Part shown: in pieces, positions 34,926-46,747 of the stretch
Layout of the letters: each line of letters starts with the position of its first letter
Position numbering within the stretch: position 1 is the first letter of the stretch
Origin: Morchella semilibera
Lineage: Eukaryota; Ascomycota; Pezizomycetes; Pezizales; Morchellaceae
Length of the DNA stretch: 64,000 nt
Assembly: GCA_009192285.1 (NCBI GenBank)
Contig: WBVU01000003.1
Span: 4,433,973-4,497,972 of the forward strand
Reading direction: 5' to 3'
Program-made: the position numbers and the translations under genes
The notes under the pieces: model-generated
Told to the model about the DNA's origin: nothing
Databases searched by the model: none
The model's input: only the letters and a program-made list of their open reading frames with translations

Positions 34926-36001
34926 GGGCCGACCTGGGGTGAACATCTCGGTAGATATTTGCATCAAGTATATGACTTGTTTATTATAATACATGTCAAA
35001 CATAATTCTTTAAAGTTAGGCGAGATGGCCGGGTTGGGGAACTCGGGATACTCCATTTGGGCATCTCTCAAATTAAAGTTCGGCAGGAAACTGCCAAAAT
35101 TGCATAGATAATCTAATGTAGATACTTCATGTATGTACTTCATGTAACGGTGAGATAATCTGCCTACATACATCACAAACAGCTGCAATGCTCTACCCGT
35201 ACATACTGCTTCTCAGATTCGTGATATGGACCGTGCACGCACCTACTATCGAAGGCGATATTTTTGTTTTTACCTGTGATATGTTATCATTAACAGGGCA
35301 ACTACCACCGAGGGCCAGCCGGCCAGGAATAGTAAACAGGGCGTTTGTGTATACTACGATATAGAACACAGAGTACAAAAATAGACCATCTACAACCAAC
35401 CATCTGCACCATACTCCAAGTTAAGCACGGCATGTAAGTACTTTGGAGGATTCTTCCGCGCCCATACTCTCTACTGGCATACAGGTACGTATTCTCCCGC
35501 CCACGCCCAAGATCGTAGCCCTCCCCCCTCCCCCGGCTGCACTGTCACGCCTTTTGCAATGTCACAGCCAATCACTCGCCTTCTCCACCACACACACAAC
35601 CCCCCCCACTGCACCCTCTTTGACAAACCCATCTGCAACCCACCCATCCAGGGCGCTCCACCCACACATGTAGGCCGCCCCGATTCCGAGCAAGATACAC
35701 ATCTGCTCGCGCGCAGATCGGTATGCAGAACACTTCACACCGCTCTGCTCTGCTCTGCTCCCGGGAAACGGCAGAGCTGCATGCAGGCAAGTTGGGGGGG
35801 GCCACCGTTTACGCTGCACGGGTACGAAGAAGGAAGGGCGGGAGGAGGAGGTGGAGGAGGAGGAAGGGTAAAAACATCATCGTTAGATACTCTGTGTTCT
35901 AGTTTTCTACAGTAGTCTCTTCGGCGAGAAATTTTTTTTTTCCCGCCCCGCTCCTCTAAGTAAGCACAACCCAGCAGAGTAGGTACATAGATATATACCC
36001 C

Positions 36002-36056
36002 ACCAGGACCAGGACCAGGACCGGGGCCGGGGCCGGGGCCGGGGCCGGGGGCCGGG
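36002..36056. repeat. AGGACC then GGGGCC hexanucleotide array
   Basis: Three AGGACC-type units grade into four to five GGGGCC units. The GGGGCC part has quadruplex-forming potential on the plus strand. Confidence 0.9.
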
Positions 36057-38380
36057 ACTTGCTCTACTCTACAAGCAGCCAAGAAGCATGCACGCCGCCG
36101 ATCTCCACCCCGCCCCCAGCCCAAATCTAGAGGACCGCGATATCTGATCTGAACGATGAATCATCGATGTCACGACCCCGGCAGGGTGTCTACGCCCTCG
36201 GAGTGCGGTTACATATGCCAAGAGCGATCTTCGCACACCACCTCTGCAGGGGCGGGAGAAACGGACCGGGTCGGGTCGGGTGTGGTGCTCGGCATCTGGG
36301 GGAGTCGTGCTTGGGGGCGAGTGATGGGGTGTGATTGGGACGTGTGGATTTGGGCCGGGGCGGTGTGCAGGCGGGGACGGAGTGAGGTGTTGCGGGTGGT
36401 GGGGGATGTATTTTAGAGGGAAAGACCCCCCCCCACCCCCGCGGGGTCCGAGGATCTTCGGGGTATACTCTAGCTAGGTAATGTGACCTTATATTAATAA
36501 TTAATTACAGAGGCTGGGGAGGTCGGACGTAGCTGAAACAGCTTCACCCCCCCCGTATGTAGTAAGTTGGCGCCGATCTTGAAGGCATCATGCGGGGACA
36601 AGGGGCTGGTCATGAAGCCCGCTAAGCGCGCGGGTAAGCCCGTCCCAGCTGTAGGAGATAGTTTTACTTTTAGATAGAGCATGAATACATAGTTGGTCGA
36701 GCAGCTTGTTGGGGGACCAGGGAGGAGAAACATTTGTCATGCAGCCTTTTTTTATATACGTACGCGTTGGTCATGGTGTACCATGGCTCTAGCTACATGT
36801 ACTTAGCTCTTCTACGTGTTATAAACCACATGCGCAGAAGCCGAGTGATAAGACATGATCCGCCCGCACCCGGCAGATGGCTAAGTAGCGCTCCGCCCGC
36901 CAGGCAGGGACTACACGTATGTGCGCCGTGTCGAAATGTAAAAAAACGGCGGTGTGGCCAGCGGCTTAGCCTCAGCACATAGTTTCTCAACTCCCCTGCA
37001 TGTCCAACTGGTGGCTTGGTAGATATAGATATGCCTGCCGACCATCTCTTTAGGTTTCTTGTCCCTGGGTACGGTATTACCACCCGGGGGGGTTCAATGC
37101 TTCATGTTGCTCCGTAACGCCCCCCAGACTTGGCCGGTAGTATCTTGTGCTCTGGGCGTGGGATTGCCTGTTCCCACGCCCGTATTATTCTATTCTTACG
37201 CCCGCACTCCTCCTGGGTTGGCCGTCGGTGGTCATACTTCCGTAGGCAGTGGTTGTAGGGCTAGGGTTGCTTGAGGTTTGCTGTAGGTTTTGGCACATGG
37301 CTCAGACCGTGTCCCAATATCGAGCACCACTGCATTCTTCGCTACTTGTAGTACTCACACACATATCATCCTTGGGTTATCAGATGCTTGAGAGACAGAG
37401 TACCCCGCCTGCTGAATATATGCCCCTGTTACGTTACATCATTTCAAGGGCTGGCCTCAGATGTACTTCAGGATTTTGTCCGGCCCTTCCTTCTAGCACG
37501 TATGTGCTGTACCCTCTCTCTCCTGGGTGTGGGGCAATCTCGGCATCTCTGGTGATATGGTATCTAGGTCTATATATACATGACTCAAATAGTATGGTGT
37601 ACCGTTCCCGCCCACTAGCTAGACTACATATACATCTAAGTATGTACCTTTCCCGGGCGGAGATATGTGTGAAGCATGTAGTTATTTATGCATATGGAGC
37701 CAACCAAGGTGCCACGGGGCTTTGTACGCACCGGCACGAAGGGGGGGGGGGGGAAGCATTACCGCCCGGTCTGAGCCTAATTAGTTATTCCGGAAAATAC
37801 CACCCTTTACGGGGGCTGCTGAGTGACCACCTCGGGCTTGGGCCGGATCTATGTGCCCGGCTACCTTCTTTCTTTCTTGGGCGCCAACCTACGTAGCCTG
37901 CCACCCACTTGATCCGTTCAGCGCCCTTTCGTCTCGTTTGTGTGTGTGGACGTCGGGTAGGCCGGTTTGGTTGGGGGCTGGTTTCAACTGTACTGGGGAA
38001 TGCCGGGGCTCCTACTTACAAGACATAGATAGTGCTGCGCTGACGGGGAGTATGTAGTAGGGGCACAAGAGGCAATACCGAGTGATGGGGTTTCTCCTCG
38101 GGTCAGTTACTGGTATATTTTATCCCGTTATCTGCTCTTCTGTTGTTTAGTACTTGTTGAAGGCAGGGACAGATACGTAGGATACCATCACGCTCTACAT
38201 ATCGCTCCAAGGAGGAAGCTATTGTTCATCTGCATTCAGCCATATACCTGCAGTAGAGTTAATCGAGTGATAGCATATGATTGGACATTGATTGTTCGCT
38301 GCTCACTACTGGTGCTGCACAGGTTGGCATTCTATAATGGTATATCTACATTTTATCTACATTTGTATCCACCCCACGCT

Positions 38381-39845
38381 CTACGCATCGGGGTCCAGGT
38401 TCTCCACGTCCCGCTCCATCTGCCACTTCCGCACCTGCTCCATCAGCGAGCCCAGTGTCAGGCCCTCCATGCAGCTCGGCAGGTCATGCAGACTGAACCC
38501 GCATCTATGGTCCGTAATCCTATTCTACACTCCCAGTCAGTTATCAAAACCCAACAGCTAGCTAGCTCGACAAGGAAAAAAACATACCTGGATGTAATTA
38601 TATGTCCTCAGCTTATCCGCCCTTCCAGCATTCACCTTCGCCACGCCCCTCCTCAGCGCCAGCTCCTCCGCCTCCCTCTCCGCCCTTCTCTGCGCCGCAA
38701 GCCTGCTCTTCAGCACCTGCAGACACTTCTCCCGATTCTTGTGCTGGCTGCGAGAGTCCTGTATCGCCGCCACCAGCCCCGTCGGCAGATGCGTCATCCG
38801 CACCGCCGAGTCCGTGGTATTGACATGCTGCCCGCCGGCGCCGCGCGCCCTCATGATATCGACCCGCACGTCCTTCATGTCGATGATTCCATCCGGGTCC
38901 TCGTCGCCCTCGGCCTCGGCCGCCTGGAACGACGGCAGCACCATGACAGAGGCAGTAGACGTGTGCGTGCGCCCCTGCTTCTCCGTCGCCGGCACGCGCT
39001 GGACGCGGTGGACGCCGGCCTCGCCGCGCAGCACGTCGTACGCGCCTGGCGCGTCGACCTCGAAGATGGCCTCGGTGATGCCGTCGCCGCCCTCGCTCGT
39101 GGGCGTGTGCGAGACTATGCTGACGGGCCAGTTGCGCAGCGTGCAGTACGCTGTGTACATCTTGAGGAGGTCGTTTGCGAACAGACTTGCCTCGGACCCG
39201 CCGGTGCCGGGCCGGACCTCGAGCATGGCGGGGAGGTGCGCGAAGGGGTGTGCGGGTACCAGCGATTGTGTCAGTGTTGCCGAGAGCGCCTCTAGGGAGG
39301 CTTCGGTGCTTAGGATGTCGGCGGCGGCTTCGGCGCGGAGGTCGGAGTCGAGGCTGCGGTCCGAAACCATCTCTTGGAGATCACGAAGGTTCTACAACAC
39401 ACGGTTAGGGGCGGGGGAGAGTTGGGGGGGGGGTGTATATACGTTAAGTGCATCCTCATAGTCCTTCAATGCGCGGCTGACACCCGCCAATTGGCCCACC
39501 CGCGTCGCGGTCTTCTTGTTGTAGTCGTCGCTGAGCCTCCTCTCCAGCTCTGCGTGCTCCTTGCCCAGCTGCTGCGCCCTCCGCAGCAGGCCGCCGGGCA
39601 GCCGGGAGATGTTTGCTGGTGCGGCGGCGGCGGCATCTTCGGGTTTGGTTGACGTGGTGTTAGCTCCTGATATATATATATATTCCCTTCTCTTTTTTTT
39701 GCTGTAATTGAGCAAACGTACCGGTCGACTGGAAGCGCAATTGCTGCTGCGGACACCGTGTGAGCTGGCGGCGGGTACGGGTGACCATGCAGCGGCGGCA
39801 GATGTATACCGCGGGCAGCCGGCGCAGCGGGGAGCAGGAAAACAT
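38381..39845 (-). CDS. MRF1: Mitochondrial peptide chain release factor 1
   Basis: Class I release factor that frees finished proteins from mitochondrial ribosomes at UAA/UAG. Exons on the minus strand are 39845-39722, 39666-39443, 39391-38588 and 38524-38381; the product has 431 aa, normal for the family. The N-terminus (MFSCSPLRRLPAVYICRRCM) is Arg/Cys-rich and acid-free, as a mitochondrial presequence. Key motifs are EVRPGTGGSEASLFANDLL, the PAT stop-codon recognition tripeptide in HRVQRVPATEKQGRTHTSTA (about residues 250-252) and the catalytic GGQ in ARGAGGQHVNTTDSAVR (302-304). The last junction gives RTYNYIQ/NRITDHRCG, as in other RF1s. A shifted acceptor 5 nt downstream would hit a stop, so the AG in GTGTAG at 38526-38525 is the one to use. 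Intron 2 holds a 10-base G run on the plus strand. Confidence 0.95.
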
Positions 39846-41011
39846 CCTTTTTTTTTTTTTGCTTGTTTGCGGCGGTAGTACTTGTGGGAAGTGTCTGCGC
39901 GGTCTGCCCCGGTGCCTGCATGCGGTGCAAGGAAAGGTAGGGTAATGATCGATCGGTAACCAAGAGATGAAGCATGTAGACAGACTACCTACGTACATCA
40001 TCATGTGACTGAGAGATGGATGAGAGAGAGAGTGTGCGAGTGATTGTTTGTGAGGGAAGCGGAACTCTACCGCACCGGACTGTCTCGATCCGATCGGCCG
40101 GGATCGATCGGCAACCGAGACCTATTGGAAGCATGATCGGGGCAAGCCTTTGGATCAGTCGCCCCAGACAGACAGACAGACAGAGACAGGTTTGGGCATG
40201 CGGGGTCCCTGCGTCAGGTGTGAAACTATCCACACGCCCCAAACAACGCCCAGCTCTGGTGGCAAGTGGAGTACTGGCAGCAGATGCTTGAGTTGGATAA
40301 AGAAAAACCCTTTCTTTACAATCCGTGGGCCTGCGGACCGGTATCTCTGCGCACTGGTAATAGCGGCCCGGGATTAAGCGGATCAGGAGGCCTCGAGCTC
40401 CCCCTGGATACTATAAATAAACACAGGTATGCTCCATACATGACGAGCCTTTGCCAGAGATGTGGATCATAAGGGATCACTCACTGTATTTATGTTAATT
40501 ACATTGTTATAGGTAGTCCTCTACTCATTAGTAGTCATCAAGTCTTTAAACTAGACTTATATTATGACCACGGGCTATATATTGATCTCCACCTAGCTAC
40601 TTACATCCCCTACTGACGACCAGCTCCAAAGTGACCACCGCCAGTCAATAGTTTCAGTGGACATATATAACTCAAAAAGTCATGCCCGACCAACCGCAAT
40701 ATCATATCATATTGCAACCCTCATGCCCACTCCCCCCCTCGCCATCAGCTATTCACACCCATCAGCCAGACCCCGGTCAATACAAAATTATGTAGGGCCC
40801 CCAAAGCCCGCTTTGACCCTCTCTCTACCCTATGCACCGTACTTGGCACCCCATCCAACCGCGCCAACCTAACCCACCCACTCTCACCCACAACCTCCCT
40901 CCCAATATCAACCAACCAACCAACCAAACCAACCAACCAACCAAACCAAACACCTCCCCCTCCCCTCCCCGCCAACCTCGACAAAAAGAAAAAAAGGAAA
41001 AAAAAGGGAAA
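39846..41011. other. Divergent spacer between mrf1 and the small acylated-protein gene
   Basis: No gene is supported. It contains a short AGAC tandem (about 40167-40185) and a CCAA-unit tract (40905-40950) followed by an A-rich stretch up to the ATG at 41012; both are probably leader sequence of that gene. Confidence 0.5.
40905..40950 (+). repeat. CCAA/CCAAA repeat tract in probable 5' leader
   Basis: About ten units of CCAA or CCAAA run toward the start of the small gene at 41012. CCAA-rich, G-free leaders would be unstructured and are common just upstream of fungal starts. Confidence 0.7.
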
Positions 41012-41404
41012 ATGGGCAGTCTCTGCGGCAAACCGTCCATCTCGCTGCTCCCCGGCGGCGGCGGCAGCAGCAGCAGCAGCAGCAGCAGCGGGCCCGGACG
41101 GACCCTCGGCAGCGGCAGTCCACGCGGATACGGCGAGATCGATAGCGGGGAGCAGCCAGCGCCGCCGAATGCGAGGGTTGCGGCGGCGGCGGCGGCGGAG
41201 GTATGCGTCCTTTTCTTTTGTGCGCGCTGCGTGTGTGTGGGCTGGCTGGCTGACGGTGGGTGGGTGGGCGTGTAGCAGAGGAATACGAGTACGGCGCAGA
41301 AGGGCAAGCTGGGGGCGAAGCTGGAGCAGCAGAAGAGGAAGACGCAGAGTCAGGTGTTGCAGGAGGGGGCGAGGAGGCAGCCGGAGCAGGTCGTGTGGGA
41401 TTAG
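41012..41404 (+). CDS. Small Ser/Ala-rich protein with predicted N-terminal acylation
   Basis: Exons are 41012-41200 and 41276-41404 (75-nt intron), giving 105 aa. The start MGSLCGKPS places Gly at 2 and Cys at 5, the arrangement for N-myristoylation with nearby palmitoylation, so it is probably anchored to a membrane. The middle has eight Ser in a row, TLGSGSPRGYGEIDSGEQPA and a seven-Ala run. The C-terminal ~35 residues are basic and helical (KGKLGAKLEQQKRKTQSQVL). From memory, short fungal proteins with this MGxxC...GKLxxxLExQK plan are widespread but uncharacterised. Some resemblance to SVIP-type p97 interactors (acylated N-terminus, Ala/Lys-rich helix) is possible but unproven. Coding sequence is very GC-rich. 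The acceptor could alternatively fall 3 nt later (TAGCAG). Confidence 0.65.
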
Positions 41405-44400
41405 GGAGGTGGTGGGGGCTTGGGTATGGCTGGGGGCTGGGTGGGCGGTGATCGATATATATATTGATTCGAGGCACCGCGGCCGGGCTATTATTTATAC
41501 AGGGGCCAGATATTATACTTTTGGGAACCCCGGGGGGGGGATATTTTACTTTGGATATCCGGTTTTTTTTTTTTTTTTATATCCCTTTTTTTTTATTTTT
41601 ATTCACTTATTTATTTGGGAATTATTGTTTTTTTGTAATGTTTAGACTATTTTTTTTCCCCTGGAGTTTTAGTGGAGGGCATGCACGGGTTATTTAGACC
41701 AACCCACATACAAGGTATAAAAGATCAAAATGTCAGGAGACGGTTTTTTTTCCCTTCTGGAAGCGGTGATTGGTTCTCGGTATCATATATAGAGTTTTGC
41801 ACGTGCACGATAGTACATAATTTGAGTACCAACTAAGTAGGTGTTTTAGGGCCGGTGTCTAGCTAGACCGATTGATCGAGGGGATCATCGAGTAATTGTG
41901 TGGTAGATGTATAGATGTTATCTGGGCTTCGGCTTTGGTTTCATACTTGTGTACTTACTTTATAGCGTGCTCATATATATATTGCGGTATGGGATACTTC
42001 GCGGCGTGCGGTTTAATTTGTAGCTCGAGACACTGGTAACGGGTAGTATAAGCACTCAATTCCAGTCCTTGTGCCACGCTATATATATATGCCACATTAT
42101 ATTATATTAGTACATGCTCAACCATCTCCAACCGGTAGTATAAACACCGAGTTCCAATCTCTAGATCTATATATGCTGCGATGTAGATAGCTAGATGTTG
42201 ATGCGATCGTGCCTGGCGTGGACAATGTTGATATTGGGCCGGTGGTCCCCTTTTGGCCAGAGGGTCGAGTCTGGCTGTACATGTGCCTTTATCATAACAG
42301 CTAGCTGGCATTGCAAGATCCTTAGATTTTTGCAGTATTCTCACCGGGCTGCCTCATAGTAGATAATTTTACTGTCGGTGGCCGTGGTGAAATTACTTTT
42401 GCCAATTGGTTAGGGGTAGCTGAACGTACGGCCTCACGTGATCACTAGGGTTCCAATCATGCAGTTGACGTCCACTCCTGCTATGTGGACGTGCACACTA
42501 GCGTTTCGGACATGCTAATTACGCGGCCTATGTGCCTCTGGATCTCTCTCGGGAACTTAGAGTACATGTATTGATATAGAAAAGTGAGTATTCCTGAGGC
42601 GGGTTAACTGCCATCGGAAACTACTGAATTAAATAAAGTACTAATATATATACTCAATGTTTGTGAAACAATATTTCTGGCGGTGTCATGACGACTAGCT
42701 GTAAGCCAATATGGAGTGCACGTAGGGGCCTAGAAGCTTGCATGCATAGTTGCTACGATATATGTCCTTGGGCACGTTGGTACATGTGAAGCTCTGGATT
42801 ATGTCTAGTCAGGCTTACTCAAAGGTGCGCCGGGCATTCGGGCTGCAGGCATATTTGTCATCTCATGACAAATTCTGCGGACATCTTAGTTAACACCTCT
42901 ACAGGAGGGCGAAGATGATGTGGAAACCTAGCAAGATATGGACCTTCTGCGAGACTATTGTGGGGGGAGAATAGGATTTCCGGCCGGTAATTTAGAAAGC
43001 TCCCAAGCAGGCCGGAAGATGTGGTATAAACTTTGTGAAATAACTCCTCACCCCCAGGCCTCAGAGCCGGCCCTCTGCAACAGATGCTCTGAGGAGCCCA
43101 TGGATGGCTGCGCCTAGAAACCCCTATATATGGCTATCAACACTCAGTATATTTTCCTTAGCGGGGAACCACGGTGCCGATGGCATGAATATTCTCCATG
43201 GCTAGGTGTGAGGTAAGCACTGGGCCGAAACTAAGGTAAATGTCTTGTGTGGGCTTGGTTGTCCAGAAGGTATCGCAAACGATGATCTTCCTATACTGAT
43301 TTTTTTAAACTGTCCACTGGTGTATGAACCTATGTTGAGTCTTGGTCGGCCCCCGCTATCCTGAACCTTTCGATGGCATGTATATTTATCACCAAATTCC
43401 CACCTGGGGAATATAAGGAGTCTCAGATATCAGTGGTGGCGTTACTGAAGCTCTTTCTGTTGTGGGAAGAAAACCCGGATGGATCGACACCATTAATTGG
43501 ATGAGTTCTTACAAGATATAGACATAATCTTCTAAACTGTCCTACTGGTTGAGTCCTCTCTCAAGAATCTTTGGCGAGTTTCCTTTAGTCTTATATATAT
43601 GTGTGGTGGGTATGCATTTTAATACCAATAAATAACTATGGTGCCTCGTACCTTAACGATGACATAAATTGCATAGCTTATAGCTTTTCAACAAAACAAG
43701 ATATCAAAAATCTAACACAGCATGTTGTATATATAGCTAATGTGAAGACTTTGCTGTGTTAGATTTTTGATATTTTGTCTGGTTGAAAAGCTATAAGGGA
43801 TGGCATTTACCTATTTTTGTATGTAAAAAGCACTAAGACTTGGTGAAGTGGAACAGTATTATACCAATTTATACCCCTACATTACAGGATTGCAACCAAG
43901 ATTTAGTTCTCAGCCATAGCATGGCTGGAATCTAAGACTCTTATTGGTTCATAAGCAACCGGAGTGGCCAAGATTGTTCCAACAGAGATACCTTTAAGAC
44001 GCACCGCACCATACCTCCTAGATATTGCTGTAATTTAACCAATACTTCCGGAATGGTAAGAGGAAACGTGTACGAGAGAGATTATACTGATCATCGCTCT
44101 CAAATAAGCTTTATTACAGGACTCATCTCTATCCAGCCCCAAAATTGATTTATCTCATATGCTCCGAAATTTTCGTCAACCCGTGCACATGCAGATCCGG
44201 TCCCGGGACACCCGCAAGCAGGAGCAGCTCAAAAAAGCTCTCATCTGCCGATCCAGGGTTTATTGTAATAGCCTGTGGTATCAATCAATCAATCAAATAG
44301 CCTGTGGTTGTCGAGATGTCGAGATGAGTGATAAGTCATGATTACCAATTACGGTGTCCAGGTGGCGCCAATTAGTACAGCAACCAACCAGCTAGCTAGT

Positions 44401-44981
44401 TACTATACGCCGCTTTTAACCCCGAACAACCTTCTCGGGAGGATATCCATGTATGGTAATTAATTGCCCGCGCATAATAATGCTCGATCAGGCTGGTAGC
44501 CGAAATATATTGAGGGGTCAGTAGGTACGAGACTCGCTAACTACTATACATGTACCCAAGAGATTCTTTAAGTCCATGTTTTTGAGAAATAGAGTGCTGG
44601 TATCTGGTAAATGATAGATTTGCGTATCGGTCTGTACCTACTGCTCTTGAGGAAGAAAAAACCTTGAATTCGGGATGGTCATGATCTTAACACCGATCCT
44701 AGCTCACCCAAGGTAGAGGATCAGCAATTCTGAGGCCCAGTAAGCTGCCTTGAACTAACCAAAAGAGGGGCATAACCCGCTGCTCCCCCAGGTTTTCGGA
44801 CGTAGAATTCAGATCAATCTTCAACCCCCCCCCCCTTGTCGGATCCTCGGCACAGTGAGCGTTATCCTCGCCCTTGCTATTCTATTCAGTTAGAGTTTCT
44901 CGTTCCCAACGTACTAGTACTCGCACATTCCTCACCCTTGAGTCTTGTATTCTTGTTTCAATTGCACCGATAGACATACAA
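41405..44981. other. Long spacer with MITE G and low-complexity tracts
   Basis: No gene is supported. It contains T-rich tracts (41563-41660), TACATGTA near 42563 and 44547, two imperfect direct repeats (about 42037-42064 and 42130-42157), inverted-repeat element G (43677-43797), a duplicated AATAGCCTGTGGT (44268 and 44296) around a TCAA microsatellite, and an 11-base C run (44825-44835). The last 200 bp are the promoter of the MFS gene. Confidence 0.45.
43677..43797. mobile_element. MITE-like element G (at least 121 bp)
   Basis: The arms 43677-43722 and 43752-43797 are inverted repeats at about 43 of 46 positions, starting CTTATAGCTTTTCAACAAAA. Weaker complementarity (about 15 of 19) carries on outside, to about 43664 and 43811. 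The loop is only about 29 bp, so almost the whole element folds on itself. No ORF. Confidence 0.8.
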
Positions 44982-46747
44982 ATGGACCGAGAGAAAGAGC
45001 TAGTTGGTGGTGCTGGTAATTAATAAACCCTAGGTTATAGCGTTACTATTGAATTCGCTGCTTACTCCCACACGATATAGGCTCCACGCCTTCCACGACC
45101 TCCCTTAAGGAGTCTGCGATTCCCCAGCGAGTCAATGATGCTGTTCCGCCACCTGGTCTCGATGAGCGCAAGCTCATGAGGAAGATTGATCTACGGTTGC
45201 TGCCGGTACTCTGTATTTTGTATCTGCTAGCTTTCCTTGACCGGTGCGTTCAGATTCCGTCCTGAAAGTGCTGTTTTCTAAACTATCGACAGTGTCAATA
45301 TCTCTAATGCTGCCATCTTTGGGTTGAGGGAGGACCTAAACCTGGGTGGCGTTGAGTATAATACTGCATTAACGATCTTCTTCGTTCCCTACATTGGTAT
45401 GTCCCAAGATCACTACAGTCACAGCCTTAGCTAACAGGATATTCCAGTCTGCGAGATCCCTTCAAATATTTTTCTCAAGCGTCTCAAGCCCCATTTATGG
45501 CGTGAGTCTCTCTATTATACTGCACAGTAGTAGTAGTGGCCGGCTAACACCTTTCAGTCTCCCTCTGTATGTTCCTCTTCGGCCTCACCACCATGCTGCA
45601 AGGCCTCGTAAAGAACTACTCTGGCCTGCTCACCACCCGTTTCTTCCTCGGTGTCTTCGAGTCAGGCATGTTTCCCGGTTGCTTCTACCTGATCGCAATG
45701 TGGTACAAGCGATCTGAAGCACAAAAGCGGTACTCCTTCTTCTTTGGATCCACGTCGCTCGCCGGCGCATTTGGTGGTCTTCTGGCCAGTGCAATTGGGA
45801 AGATGGAGGGCGTCAACGGATGGAATGGCTGGCGCTGGATCTTCATTCTGGAAGGACTGCTGACATGCGTGGTATCGTTCCTGTTCTACTTTATAATCAC
45901 GGACTTCCCCGAGGAAGCGGGATTCCTGTCGGAGGAGGAGCGGGCTTTTGTGAAGATAAGGCTACAAGTGGATGTTGGTAATAGTGCTAGAGAGGAGAAG
46001 ATGACGCTCAAGGATGTAGTGAATGTCTTTAAGGACTATAAGATCTTTGTCGGTGGGTTTATGTATTTCGGCCTCATTGTTCCTGCATATGGTATAGCTC
46101 CTCCCTCTGCATTATTTCACCCTGGATGAACAGCTGACATCAATAAAGGATATGCCTACTTCGCGCCCACAATCGTCAGGCAGCTCGGTCACGATGCGAT
46201 CCAGACACAACTGCACTCCGTGCCGCCCTGGGCCTGCGCGTTTGTCTTCGCAATGATAATCGCTGCCCTCTCTGATCGGCTCAAGCATCGCTTCCTCTTC
46301 ACACTGATCCCGATCGCGATTGCTGTTTCTGGGTTTTGCATCCTACTTGCTGTCCACGACAACACAAATCTACAATACGGAGCACTATTCCTCCTCGCAA
46401 TGGGCACGTACTCGGCAATGCCAGTAGTGGTTTGCTGGTTTAATACAAATCTTGGAGGCCATCATCGCCGCGCTATCGGTACGGCGTGGCAGGTAGGCTT
46501 CGGGAACATCGGGGGTATTATCGCGACATATTCTTTCCTATCTAGGGATGCCCCGTACTATACGCGTGGGTATAGTATTGGATTGGCGTTTAGTCTGTTG
46601 AGTGCGCTGAGTTGTGTGATATATTATATCGCAGTTACTAGGGAGAATAGTAAAAGAGAAAGGGGTGTTAGCAAATATAGTGGCGCGACAGAGATGGAGA
46701 AGAGGGGTCTGGGTGACGAAAATCCAGATTATAGGTATTTTAGATGA
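44982..46747 (+). CDS. MFS transporter, anion:cation symporter (allantoate/nicotinate permease-like) family
   Basis: Plasma-membrane permease of the Dal5/Tna1-type ACS family, which moves small organic anions (allantoate, nicotinate, pantothenate and similar) with protons; the substrate here is unknown. Exons are 44982-45015, 45081-45243, 45293-45396, 45448-45501, 45558-46091 and 46149-46747; the product has 495 aa. Family signatures: RKIDLRLLPVLCILYLLAFL-DRVNISNA at TM1, YNTALTIFFVPYIVCEIPSN at TM2, TTRFFLGVFESGMFPGCFYL at TM4, and GWRWIFILEGLLT before TM6. The second half has PTIVRQLGH, and SDRLKHR in the motif A position before TM8. The hydrophobic pattern fits 12 TM. The cytosolic tail is charged (ENSKRERGVSKYS). 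All five introns keep frame, so the gene looks intact despite its repeat-rich surroundings. Confidence 0.93.

Larger units (their letters stand above)
34837..38380. other. GC-rich spacer with simple repeats and no supported gene
   Basis: Holds the GGGTGC/GGGTAC array (34878-34925), a GGACCA/GGGGCC array (36002-36056), a 13-base G run (37741-37753), a hairpin with 10-bp arms GGGCGTGGGA at about 37155-37182, one TACATGTA near 36794 and a possible 5S rRNA fragment near 35410-35460. A long frame open from 37249 to 37896 has its first ATG at 37297 (199 codons) but no family match. Such frames are common by chance in this GC-rich stretch. Confidence 0.45.

Noticed and set aside
37249-37896. 215-codon open frame
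   Set aside because: No ATG at the start, no homology, no splice partners; GC-rich sequence with G runs makes long chance frames likely.
38222-39461. Long plus-strand frames (up to 357 codons) opposite mrf1
   Set aside because: They lie antisense to the release factor exons, whose GC-rich codons keep other frames open by composition.
41169-41645. 158-codon Arg-rich frame
   Set aside because: It overlaps the better-supported small-protein exons in another frame and runs through poly-T sequence.
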